A DNA stretch of 64,000 bases from Sodiomyces alkalinus F11. Its lineage: Eukaryota; Ascomycota; Sordariomycetes; Glomerellales; Plectosphaerellaceae. The notes under the pieces were generated by a model, which worked only from the letters and a program-made list of their open reading frames with translations, was not told the DNA's origin and made no database searches. Location: assembly GCF_003711515.1 (NCBI RefSeq), contig NW_021167083.1, positions 2,355,619 to 2,419,618 on the forward strand, given 5' to 3'. Each line of letters opens with the position of its first letter. The stretch's first letter is position 1. Position numbers and translations under genes: made by a program. Positions 1 through 10,682 of the stretch are shown piece by piece.

Positions 1-698
1 CTTGTTTAGTTAACTTTGACTTATAGCTCTGGTAGGACCCTAAATCACAGAAAAAACACCTCGTGGACCGCCTAGAACGTCTATAATACGGCGCTCTAGT
101 TAGGGCCCTAGGTGCTTCTAGGAGGGCTTCTTTCTAGCGTCTAGAACTCGAAATGGTAGTACCCTTAGCGGCGGTTCGGTTAACTAGGTCTAATAGGCTT
201 TATGCCTTTAGGACTTTATAATTCCTACCGAACCACCCTATTAAACTCTAGCTTCTAGAAAGGGAAAACCACCTCGCCCTGCTTTAGAACCTATAGCCTA
301 CTATATAGCTATATAGGCTAGGGCTAGAAATAGTGGCTTTAGTAGGTTAATCTTAGGATATCGAAGGTCCTTTGGCTAGGTGGGAGGCCCCCTTGGCTTC
401 GGAACCTATAGCGGACCTAAGACCCCTTTTCCCCCTTAAAGACCGATATAAAGGAGATACCGACCCTGACCCTGGCCCTGGCCCTAGCCCCGAAAACCTC
501 GATTAGAAAACAGCCTACCTCGAAGCCCTCGCTAAAATATAATATAACCTAGGCGAATAGGCTACTGTTTTCTATACCGATGGCTCCCTAGGTCACCCTA
601 CTAGGCCCCCTATAGGACCCTTGTAGGCTATAGCCGCTATAATATAGTGGACTAATACCGGAAGGCCCTATAAAGCTATAGGTTTTAACTTTAGGGCC
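1..698 (+). pseudogene. LINE-D, Tad1-type ORF2 fragment (post-RT region into RNase H)
   Basis: This is the upstream half of a non-LTR retrotransposon ORF2; its 5' part lies outside the window. Read through RIP stops, the frame matches the other LINE copies here, for example the reverse-strand copy at 51828-52043. An RNase H start motif FYTDGS is readable at 570-587. In an active element RNase H would remove the RNA template after target-primed reverse transcription. The frame is cut at 698 by gypsy-1 and resumes at 7930. Gln and Trp codons are stops throughout, so it is dead. The Tad1 affiliation is inferred from motif style and order. Confidence 0.8.
694..698 (+). repeat. Target-site duplication of gypsy-1, left copy
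   Basis: GGGCC lies directly before the 5' LTR and is repeated at 7925-7929 directly after the 3' LTR. A 5-bp duplication is the usual size for Ty3/gypsy integrases. Confidence 0.9.
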
Positions 699-912
699 TG
701 TTACGGGTTAACCCCGATATAGAGGATCCGGCTATACTCCGGATCTTCCTGACTACGCGCGTAGTTAACGGACCTATATCGCTAAGTTATCGCTACCTTA
801 TAGCTAGCCTAGCGCTATAGACTTTTCTCCTTTTTTTTCTTCCTTCCTTAATTCTAGATAATCTATTATTACGACCTTACTTAGTACCACAACCTATAAC
901 CAGTCGTTTATA
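699..912 (+). repeat. Gypsy-1 5' LTR
   Basis: It starts TGTTACGGG and ends TTTATA, where the final TA is a RIP-altered CA. It pairs with 7711-7924 over the full 214 bp. It holds a pyrimidine-rich stretch near 823-850. Confidence 0.92.
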
Positions 913-2260
913 TATCTAGAACTTAGCGATACCTACGCGCTACGCTAGCGATAGATTAGCGTCCTAACGCTACCGCCTAATAACCTATTAGAATTAAATA
1001 GGTTATAGAGTGGACGAACTAATAGTTCGAAGAAAATAACCGAGCCCTAAATATAAGGCTAGGCCCTCTCTATAAATAATATACTGATATTAACTTAAGG
1101 CTCGCTCCGATATAAGAATACTACTCGGATATACGCTAGTTTATAGACCGATAACGCGTAAGAGAAAAAGCCGATAAGCGATAACGCTAGTTAGTCGAAT
1201 AGCTTATAGCCCGGCTCCTAGGATCGCCCGCCCTATAGAACCTAACGCCGCTTAATCTAAATATTCCGGCTCCCTTATAGACCCCGATAATCCTTACACT
1301 AGTAGAGTTTACTCTATTACCGGTTCTATCGCCTACGCTATAGCCGATAATAATAATAATCGCCCCGACCTTAACGGCGATACCCCGTAAGACTATCGAT
1401 AGCCCGGTAAAGTTCTTAGGGAAGCGAGTATACTATAGCGTATAGGCCTACGCGATACGGTAAAAGCTTATAATCGATAATACCTTATTCTAGAATAATA
1501 TATAAGCTTAGTATATAATCTATAATTACCTAAGCCACGAAGCATAATAAGTCGTATTAGCCTTTTGTAAAAGCGATAGACCGGGTAAGCTTATAGACCC
1601 TAACGACTTTATAGCGTATCTTAATCGTACCTACCTTAACTTTATAGAATAATCATAGGCCGCCTAAGCCTTATATATAATTCGTTAATAAACCGATAAG
1701 TCGTTTACCGCTTTCCTACCCTATTTTAAAAGATAGATCGCCCTTATAAGTAGTACCGAATAGGAAGCCACTATATAGATCTTATTCCTCGAAGGAGCGA
1801 TTATTTCGCGACTCAAGGATAAACTTATCTCTGCCCGAATCCCTATTAACCACTATACCACGTAGGTTAATAGTATATAAGAGATTACTAGGAAACTTAA
1901 AGGCTATTAGTTCGAACGAAACTGCGATAAACGAGCTTAAGACTATATAACCGCGAAGAAGGATACGGACGGCGATACGAAGATAGGCAGAGTAAACCGT
2001 ATTAGTAATAGGAAGGCGAAGTAAAAGACTCGGATATATTATAACTATAATAAAAAGGGGTATATCGCGCGGAACTATAAAAAGCTAAAAAAAACTAAGA
2101 CACGGTCCGGAAGGTTAAGGAGACTTATATAAAAGATCGCGATAAAAGCGGAGATAAGTTAACTAATAAGGATAACTCGGAAAAAGAGTAGCTCTAATAT
2201 AAAAACGGGCGTTAAAGCCGATGGCCGTAATACGGCGGGAGTAAAAGGAATTTAAAGTAC
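913..2260 (+). pseudogene. Gypsy-1 gag relic
   Basis: This is the capsid and nucleocapsid region. From about 1590 a continuous frame with RIP stops resembles the helical Ty3/gypsy capsid domain. At 2037-2084 a CCHC zinc knuckle is recognisable with the expected spacing, but all three Cys and the His are now Tyr (TGY and CAY to TAY). The part between the LTR and about 1270 is leader or gag N-terminus that cannot be divided with confidence. The knuckle would have bound the genomic RNA. Confidence 0.75.
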
Positions 2261-5200
2261 GTGCTAGTAATAACCCGGTATTTATAGTAGCTAGAGTAAA
2301 TAAATAGCGTATCCTCGCCCTTATTAATACTGGTTATAACTATTATACTGCTATAAGTGAATAGTTTGCCTAAAGACTCTAATTACTATTAGTTAATAAG
2401 ACGAATTAACTACTAAATAGCTTCTTAGAAGCTACTAGGACTATTAATAGCGCGGGGATCACTATCTATAAGCTTAAGGTTACCGGTTACCCGTCAGGGA
2501 TATTCGTATATATAGTGCCCGGGCTTAATTAAAACGTGTTCCTCGGGAAGCCCTAAATAGAATATAACGATATAACGTACTACGCTAAAGATAAACTGCT
2601 TTACTATAGAGTAGCCGGATTAAATATATAACTTGATTCTAAAAAGGAACCTACTAGAGTATAAGCTATCCGTGACGCCTATTTAGTTATAGGATCTATA
2701 TTCGCGGGTATTATTCGATAAGTACGATAGAAGAATAAAGAAGTCTTAATCTAAGGAGTAAGCCTAAAGGATATTAAAAAAGCGTTATATAAGAAATAAC
2801 TAATAGACCCGAAGGACTTTATACCCGAAGAGTTACGATAAGAATTCGGTGACCTATTCGCGCCCGATAAGGCTAATTAATTACCGCTACACCGATTAAG
2901 AGTCGACTATAAGGTAAACCTTATACCTAGAAGCGATAGTAAGGAATTATCGCTTCTTTAGGGGCCGCTCTATAATATATTAAGAGAAGAACTCTTAGTA
3001 TTACGGAAAATACTTACTAACCTAATAGATAAGGGATTTATCTATACTAGTAGTTCGGAAGCCGCGGCTCTTATCCTTTTTACAAGAAAGCTAGGCGGAG
3101 GACTTCGATTTTATTACGACTATTAAGCGTTAAACACGATTACTAAGTAAGACTATTATCTATTTCCCCTAATCGCTAAGATACTATAAAACCTAAGCTA
3201 AGTAAAATAATTTACGAAGCTTAATATAGTCGCCGCCTTCTATAAGATTAGGATAGCCTTAAGATATAAATATAAAACCGTGTTCCGAACTCGGTTTAGG
3301 CTCTTTAAATAGCTTATCTACTTATTCGGCCTAAATAAGGCTCCCGTGACTTTTTAGCGATATATTAATAAGATACTATAGTGCTTCCTAGATACATTTA
3401 TTACTATTTACGTCGATAATATCCTAGTTTACTTTAGTAGGAGTTAGGCCGATTATAAGGCGAAGGTAAAATAAGTACTCCGTGTACTCGCGGACGCTAG
3501 CCTAAACCTAGATCCGTTAAAGTACGAGTTTAGCGTAAAGACCGTAAAGTACCTAGGATTTATAAGTACCGCGGGGAAAGGCGTGTTTTACGACGTAGAG
3601 AAGTTATAAGCTATTCGCGAGTAGGAAACGCCTATAATAATTAAGGGCGTGCGAAGCTTTTTAGGGTTTACGAATTATTACTAAATCTTTATTAAGGATT
3701 TTTCGGGGATCTTAGCCCTGTTAATAGTATTAACTAAAAAACACTATACCTTTTAATAGGGTCCTAAGGAATAAACGGCCTTTTACGAGCTAAAGACGAG
3801 GTTCTAAAAAGGACTAATACTATAATAGTAAGACTTAGTGAATAAGATATTTATTAAGACGGACTACTCGGGGTTTACCCTTAGGGGTAGCCTAATATAA
3901 GAAAACGCGGACGGAAATCGCTATATAGTTATATACTACTCTCGTAAACTTAATAGAGCGGAATATAACTACTTAATCCACGATAAGGAAATATTAGCGA
4001 TTATAAGTTATTTAATAATATAGCAGGCTAAGCTTATTAGTTATAGGTAGTTTATAATCCTCCCTAACTATAAAGCCTTTAAATACTTTATAATAAAGCG
4101 AACGCTTACTAAGCTATAAAGCCGATAGGCCGGTAAGCTTATATAGTTCGACTTTATACTTAAGTATTAGAAAGGAAAGGATAACACGATAACGGACGCC
4201 CTCTTATATCGATAGTAAGGTAAGCCCTAACATATAATAGATAAATAGGAGTAATCTTATTATACTTAATTAATTCCCGATACCGCGATTCTACCTAGTA
4301 TTCGCTATATTAATAACGGTTAATTAAACTTTAAGACTGACTAAGAGTTATAGCGATTATAGGATAAGACGCTTATAACCGACGAATAATATTAAGGAGC
4401 CTTATCTACAGTTACCGAAGAAAAATACTAATTCCTACTATTATTAGAATTAAAGCTATAAATAGCCGAGTACTTACTCTTTACGATTAGGTTATTACTA
4501 TTCCGCGACCGAATTTAGGTGCCCGGGTCTATTAAAGGGTCGATATTATAAAGGAGGATCGTTTAGTTAATTTACGATTTAGTAATTGGAGGATACCCCG
4601 GACATAAAACACTATTATCTTAGTAGCGCGTCGCTTCTTTTAGCCGAGGATAAATAAGGATATCCGACGATTTATCCGGAACCACGATATCTACGGAAAG
4701 GCGTATATATAGAGAAATACGAAATAAGGCCTTTTACGCCCCCTCCTAGTACTAAAACGAATATAGAGCGACCTATTAGTAGATTTTATAATAGACTTAC
4801 TACTAGCCGGCGAGAAGAAGGAGCGCTACCTTTAGGTTATTATAGACTATCTAACTAAGGCGGTAATATTAAAAGCAATAAAGATAATTAAAGCCGAAGC
4901 TTACGCGGAATAATTCTTATACTATTATTTCCGATTCTATAGAATATTTAGATTAATTATTAGTAACTAAGGCTCGAATTACATAAGTAGGTTTTAGAAG
5001 TATTTTTATAAGCTCGCACGGATATCGCGTAAGATTAGTATAGTATATTACCCCTAAACCGATAAAGTAATAAAGCGCATAAACTAAAAAGTATAAGCTT
5101 ATTTATAAGCCTTTATTTATTACGCTTAGGATAATTTGGATCGCCTATTACCTATAGTATAACTAGCCCTAAATAACCGCGAGAGCTCTGCGATAGGGTT

Positions 5201-5830
5201 TAGTCCTTTCTTCTTAGAGTATAGCTATTACGTTAATCCGATTTAGATAACCGAGGAGCCCTTTTCGGAACCTAGAGTATTAGCGGCCTACGACCTACTA
5301 TACCGCTTATAGGAAACGACCGAGTTCGCCTAGGCTATAATTATATCGATATAGCTCAGAAATAAGGAGTCTACTAACTAATATCGTATACCGGCTTAGC
5401 GTTTTAAGGTTAACGATTTAGTCTAGCTATTATTAGCTAATTATTCGACTCTACGATTATTATAAAAGCTCGACTAGCTTTATCGTAAATACCAAGTTAT
5501 AAAGGTAATTAGCCTATACGTAGTTAAGCTCGCTATACTATCGTAGATTTACCCTTCATTCTACGTAGACTTAATATATCGCGCGGGCGATAATCCCTTT
5601 CCGGGATAGATAGTAGATAACCCTTAACTACTGCCTATTCGAGAAATAACCGATAACAAAGACTAGGAAGTCGAGGAAACCCTTTACGCGAGGACGAAGA
5701 GGTAAGGTAAGGGATTAAGACGTGAAGTACTAGTATAATAGGTAGGATACTATAAGCCTATATAGGAACCTTTAGAACTATTAGCGTAAATACAGGTATT
5801 TAATAAGTTTAAAGGGAAATTCGGTTTAGT
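2261..5830 (+). pseudogene. Gypsy-1 pol relic (protease, RT, RNase H, integrase, chromodomain)
   Basis: Domains in order: an aspartic protease with the D-T-G core changed to N-T-G near 2318; RT around 2890-3620 with the catalytic box read as YVDN at 3409-3420 (Asp to Asn); RNase H around 3850-4110; integrase from about 4500. At about 5650-5815 the frame has the length and aromatic pattern of a chromodomain, which in chromoviruses directs insertion to histone-marked chromatin. Several Gln and Trp codons are stops, so nothing functional can be made. The domain calls are by motif only. Confidence 0.82.
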
Positions 5831-5959
5831 AGTAATAAATAATAGCCTATTAAATACCTTTACGCTAATATACTATAGGAACCGATATATAAGCGATTAT
5901 ATCGCGATAATTAGAAAGGAGTAAGAGTTAGATTTAGTTTAGGCCGGATAAGCCCCGCG

Positions 5960-7560
5960 CCTTAGCCACGCTTAATATAAGCCTAGATTAATATCCTTAG
6001 CCTCGAAATCGTTATCCTTAGGATTATCGATTTCCGTAAAAGTCTTACCCTTATCGCCCTGTTATAGGTCGGAGTCTATCTCCTTAACCTTATTATTATC
6101 TTTATTATCGCTATTATCGGGGATTATAATTATACTAGCGACGGTTATACCCGTAGCCGTAAAAGCCCGCTTACGCTTCGCGTATTATTAGAATTCAGAG
6201 ATTATAATATTAACGCGACCGAGTATAAGTATCTCCCTAAATAGCCGAGTATACTCCCTTAGCTCTATAAGACTAAGGCGTCTAAAGTCTTTATCCGATA
6301 ATATTAACCCCGATAAGGGAGTAGGAGTAGTAGGATAGGCGTTCTTTTCTATTACGATATTAGGAGGGACTAAGCCTAAAACTACTACCTTACCTATAAC
6401 CTTATAAGGAGGAGATAAGGCTAGCTATTTCGCCCTAATAACGACCTCCTTTGAAAGCGATACGTTTAGTCCCGATACTACCTTTTCTATAACCTTTCAG
6501 GGAGGAGAAAAGATTAGTATAATTACTTTATTAGCGACCTCCGTTACCGGAGGAAGTAAGGCCAGTTTAGCCACCTTATTAACGATCTTAGGAAGAGGTA
6601 ATAAGGCTAACTACGGTGCTACCGCTTCTTAGACCTTCTAAGGAGGAGAAGGGGCTAGCGTGATTATTGTGCTAGGAGCCTCCGCGGGATATATAGCTAT
6701 AGGTGATATCGCCGTTATTATTTCTTTAGCTATAAGGGTATCCTAGAACGCCGCGTAAGTATTAAGATACGGTTCTTACTCCTAAAAGAAGAGTTAGCGA
6801 TACTATCACGACCTTTTAAGGGGGAGGAAGTCTTATAAGGGTATTCTTATTATTATCGCTAATAAGGGTAGCCGTCTCGAATAACCTTTACGCGTGGCCT
6901 CTAAGAAATATTAGGAGAGGAGTATACCGGTATATTTTCGTAGAGTATATATAGTATTTCTTCCCCCGATTAGTCTAGCTATAATAGAGGCGCTTATACT
7001 TCCTATTAGTGATATCGCGCGTGTAAGGGAGGTATAGCTTAGTATAAATACTACTAGGAGGGTGCTTAGGAGGCCGATTACCCGCCGATTTCTTCTTTTT
7101 AGGCGGCGGTAAGGGCGATAACGCGAATTATTATACGGTTAGTATCGCCTTAAAACGTAAGAGTATTATATCTATATCGTCGTCGGCGGTATATTTACTA
7201 CTATTATTACCCTTATTATCGCCGGGGGGTAACGCTATCTATAAAAATAATATAAATTAGCGAAGAGTTCTTAACGAAAAGATCGCGAGTAAGAGACGGC
7301 TTACCTTAAATAGGGAACTCTTAAACTAACAGAGTATTACTATTATTATCTAAGGATAAGCGACGTTAAAGGAATTATCGCTATAAGGAAGAACGAGTAT
7401 ATACGTAACCGCTATTACTATTATTATTATTATTATTAAAGGTAGGGAAGGGAATAAAGGAAGAGAGGGCCTATAAGGAAACCGGGGCCGATATATCTAC
7501 GGATAGTATCTACGCGAGGGTGGCCTATATTACTATTTCGGGTATATAAATAAAGGTTAG
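5960..7560 (-). pseudogene. Antisense ORF between pol and 3' LTR of gypsy-1, with Pro-rich repeats
   Basis: On the plus strand this stretch does not read as protein, but on the minus strand a frame runs for long distances. About 68 codons without a stop lie between roughly 6424 and 6211, in a sequence where stops are normally dense. It has a repeating unit of the type LALxPPxxVxxKV (about 6380-6680), an upstream part with an acidic run and a PPPKKKK stretch (about 7085-7200), and a charged C-terminal part near 6010-6130. I do not recognise a family. The remaining stops sit at expected Gln positions, so it was a real ORF before RIP. Whether it belonged to the element or was captured cannot be told from one copy. 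Confidence 0.55.
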
Positions 7561-7689
7561 TAGGCTACCTAAGATTTCTTTAATATCGAGGTAGGAGCGA
7601 GGTAAGATAAAGGGACGCGACTATTCCTTTATTACCGTGATATATGGGGGAGCCGAACCACAATGGTAACGCGCGGTTATATAACCCCC

Positions 7690-7710
7690 GGAGTGAGAGG
7701 GGGGGGATAG
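7690..7710 (+). other. Polypurine tract of gypsy-1
   Basis: A run of purines (GGAGTGAGAG followed by GGGGGGATAG) ends exactly where the 3' LTR begins, as expected for the plus-strand primer of an LTR retrotransposon. Confidence 0.85.
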
Positions 7711-7924
7711 TATTACGGGTTAACCCCGATATAGAGGATCCGGCTATACTCCGGATCTTCCTAACTATGCGCTTAGTCAACGGACCTATATCGCTAAGTC
7801 TTCGCTACCTTATAGCTAGCCTAGCGCTATAGACTTTTCTTATTTTTCTTCTTCCTTCCTTAGTTCTAGATAATCTATTATTACGACCTCACTTAGTGCC
7901 ACGACCTATAACCAGTCATTTATA
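7711..7924 (+). repeat. Gypsy-1 3' LTR
   Basis: 214 bp, matching 699-912. Its TG start is mutated to TA. Short open frames inside it on both strands have no coding support. The target duplication GGGCC follows at 7925-7929. Confidence 0.92.
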
Positions 7925-7929
7925 GGGCC

Positions 7930-8928
7930 GCTGCCGAAGTCGCGGACGCTAAATTATACGCTATTCTTTGAGCACTCTACGCTGCCCTAGAGTAGACGCC
8001 TAGGCCCCTAGAGTGCTATATTTTTAGCGACTTATAGGCGGCTATTTAGAAGCTTTAGCGCACCTTATAGTGGGCTATAGAAGCTAAAGACCTTATCTCA
8101 CGCCTTAAATAACTAGGCACTTTGGTTTCTGTGTTATAGTGCCCCTCGTATATAGGGATAGAAGGGAACGAACTAGCGGATACAGTGGCTAAAGGGGCGT
8201 TAAACCCCGAAAAAGCTACTAAATCCATTAGCTTAGTTATGCTTAGCTATCTAAAACGCCGGGTAAATAAAGCCCTTATTTAAGACTAGAAGACCCTGTG
8301 GAATAACGAAGAGGAGGCGGAAAAAACAGGTAAATCGGTTCGGTTAGGCCGCCTATATAGGCGTCTAGTCCGCGATAACCTCTAGTTTCTCCTGAAAACC
8401 ACTACTAATATAAGGCCCTAGGTGGGTAAAATTGGCTTTTATATCGTTAAAAAACGGCTTCGGTGACCTAAAAAGCCACTAAAAAAGTGCCTAAAACTGC
8501 GCTGACGACCGCTATTCCTGTCCCGGCTCCCCTATATAGGATACAGCATACCTTATCCTTTCCTGCCCTTTTTATAAAAACGAACGAAGAGCCCTGCGGG
8601 AAGCCTTAGCAGGCCTACCGCTATCTCTGCCGCTATTATACGGTACTAAAAGAGGAATACAGGCTTTATAGGCTTATCTTTTAGCTACTAAAATAGCCTC
8701 GGCAGAGTAGTATAGGGCGTAAACCATAATGCCTGCGGACTAGTTATTTTGGTTTGGGTTTTACCTATTAGGTTTATTAGGCAGATTGTTATGAAGGATT
8801 TCCTTTATTTAGTACGCTTTATTTTACTATACCTAGCTTCTAATAGCTTTTAGCCCTTAGGGCAATAGGCACCGCGTTATAGGTTTAGGGCTATATACGC
8901 GTAATAAATCAAAGAAAAAAGAAAAAAG
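7930..8928 (+). pseudogene. LINE-D 3' part: rest of RNase H, ORF2 C-terminus, 3' UTR and A-rich tail
   Basis: It continues the frame interrupted at 698. The RNase H signature GIEGNELAD is readable at 8155-8184 and is almost intact. Downstream is the C-terminal region shared with LINE-B and LINE-E. The 3' UTR includes the conserved tail block around TAGGGCTATATACGCG and ends in an A-rich stretch near 8905-8928. Copia sequence begins immediately after, so LINE-D inserted into a copia element. Confidence 0.85.
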
Positions 8929-9356
8929 GTTATATACGTTAATATAAAGGATATAATCGGGGACAGTTTAACGAAGGTATTACTAGAGGCGGGAATTAAA
9001 AGACTATAATAATCGCTTAATTTAACGGATTAAAAGGATTATATCGAGTAGTTAAAGTACCTGTATATAGAGATTAAACGCGCTAAAGCCGCGGGCGTAG
9101 CGATAATAAAAACCCCTAAGGGCGTAGCAGATCCGATAGATATAGATCCGATTAAGTAGATCCGGCTACTTAGGATTAAGGAACTAATTCAGATAGAATT
9201 AAATTAAATAGTTAAATAGGGCGGATTTAGATCCCTTTTATGAGGGCGTGTTCCCTTAACTATTAATTTTACGATAGAAAGGTTAAGAGCTTTTAGGTTA
9301 AACCGAAGCCTCTGATTAGTTAGTTAACCTAGGAAGACCTACCTTAACTAAGGGGG
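8929..9356 (+). pseudogene. Copia-1: pol 3' end and polypurine tract
   Basis: This block aligns, in reverse complement, with 31017-31440 of copia-2, including the repeated ATCCG/AGATC motifs of the pol tail. It ends in AAGGGGGTA, a polypurine tract next to the LTR. The rest of the element would lie left of LINE-D, outside the window. It holds many stops. Confidence 0.75.
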
Positions 9357-9633
9357 TATATCGTATAGGCACACGGACCACGATATAGTCCCTAGGGGAT
9401 CTATGCCTAACTAAGGGCTTCGGACCTGAGGGACCTCGGGTATCAGGATGTAACGAGGGAGCATACCGGAAAAGACCAGATAGGATCTAAATAATATAGT
9501 ACCTATAATAGAGTCTTTACCAACTACATTAAGGGCATAAAAGACTTACACAGATATAACTAAAGATAATATATCTACACGAGACTTCTACTCTATTAAG
9601 GTAATTATATAAGTGCTACTTTAACGTGCGATA
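9357..9633 (+). repeat. Copia-1 3' LTR
   Basis: About 275 bp, matching 12074-12335 and, in reverse, 23152-23404, 30740-31010 and 52939-53213. LTR ends of the family read TGTCGCA and TGCGACA, so the termini are inverted repeats; here they are partly RIP-altered. The boundary on the pol side is uncertain by about 3 bp. Confidence 0.82.
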
Positions 9634-10182
9634 ACTAAGGCTTAAAAGGTAGAGATTAAGGAGGGGATAAAAGTCTCCTTTTCGAGGACCCTAATGGGTA
9701 TAGCTATATATAAAGCTATAAACTAAGTACTAGAAATAACTTCGAACTTAATACTATATATATGTATTATCGATCTAATACTATATACTCTAGTTTATAT
9801 AATATAACTAAAAGTAGAATTCCCCTACTAAATCTCTATATAGACTTACACGTATTACTTAATAACTTCTAGAATACTAAATACTTTTTTATATCGGTTA
9901 TACGGTAGTATCTATGAATTTAAGGCTATTTTCTAATACATACCTTATAATTTTCACAAGTAACACTGATCTATTATAAATATTCTTACTTATATTCTAG
10001 TTTAATAAAAAAACACATACTAAAATAAATAAAGAAATAAGTCCTAACTTCTAAGTTACATTATAGCTCCTATACTAGCCGGATATAAAAGCTATGAATA
10101 GAATATTAGTACTTGAATTTTCATCTATATAGGGGTTTATTTATATAAAATTTACTATTTCATTACATAAAACAGCAGGGGT
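9634..10182. other. AT-rich gene-flanking sequence, no gene seen
   Basis: This stretch is clearly more AT-rich than the neighbouring transposons and has no readable frame. It keeps some CA and TG dinucleotides, so RIP is weaker here than in the adjacent elements. I see no repeat partner in the window. Confidence 0.6.
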
Positions 10183-10201
10183 CCAAAACGCAGTGTTTTG
10201 G
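10183..10201. repeat. Perfect 7-bp inverted repeat (possible transposon terminus)
   Basis: CCAAAAC, spacer GCAGT, GTTTTGG. It follows CAGCAGGGGT, which gives the block the look of a DNA-transposon or MITE end, but no matching opposite end was found nearby. Confidence 0.4.
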
Positions 10202-10328
10202 TGTAAAGTCGTGTCCCAAAAGGGGGTATGTCCTATATAATGGGGCGGGGACTTACTACGTGGTTAAGTTATTGATTGGCCTGGAGCCATAGGAAGGTAG
10301 TGGGTAGTAAGCCAAATGCTAGCTTCTG

Positions 10329-10398
10329 ATTGGTTATAAATGCGGGTCAATGACGGCACTACAGTCGGAATAACCGGTTGCGGTAGTCGGAATAACGG
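10329..10398 (+). promoter_or_regulatory. Putative promoter of the GH16 gene: CCAAT box, TATA-like element, paired CGG motifs
   Basis: ATTGG (reverse CCAAT) at 10329-10333 and TATAAA at 10335-10340 lie about 340 bp upstream of the chosen start codon. Then AGTCGGAATAAC occurs twice, at 10363-10374 and 10385-10396, 22 bp apart. The first copy reads CGG-N5-CCG, the second CGG-N5-CGG, both plausible half-site pairs for Zn2Cys6 regulators. A pyrimidine-rich tract at 10505-10610 upstream of the ATG is common in fungal promoters and 5' UTRs. Function is inferred. Confidence 0.45.
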
Positions 10399-10682
10399 CT
10401 CTTATTAAGTAATGCTCTCCATCTTGCGGTTCGTGTGAGCCGCATTCCAAGAACGGCAGGGCAGGATGGGTGTGGCTAGACCACACCTCCTCGAGAGACT
10501 CGGGGTAGAGATGAGAGCTGGGTTTTTCTCAGTTGTTTCTTCGCCCATCTTGCTCTTCTCCCGTTATCCCACGAGTTCCTCGTCCTCTTCTCTTCCGATT
10601 CAATAACCCTGCCACCCCCCCCCCCCAAATTCTTTTTGCAGATTTTGCGACCTGGCCCCGGGCTCGACATTTTGATCTTACT

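Larger units (their letters stand above)
699..7924 (+). mobile_element. Gypsy-1: complete Ty3/gypsy chromovirus-type LTR retrotransposon (RIP-inactivated)
   Basis: A 7.2-kb element with two LTRs of 214 bp, a polypurine tract before the 3' LTR and a 5-bp target duplication, inserted in the RNase H domain of LINE-D. The internal order is gag, protease, RT, RNase H, integrase and a chromodomain-like tail, which is the chromovirus arrangement. About 1.6 kb of extra sequence between pol and the 3' LTR carries a reverse-strand ORF. The LTRs are still very similar, but every coding region is riddled with TAA and TAG from Gln codons. Confidence 0.92.

Noticed and set aside
7580..7832. Two short open frames on opposite strands near the gypsy-1 3' LTR
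   Set aside because: They lie across the LTR boundary, overlap each other and have no counterpart in the 5' LTR context.
10533..10682. An earlier in-frame ATG as start of the GH16 protein
   Set aside because: It would add 50 residues coded by the pyrimidine tract and a 12-base C run and would place the signal peptide internally.
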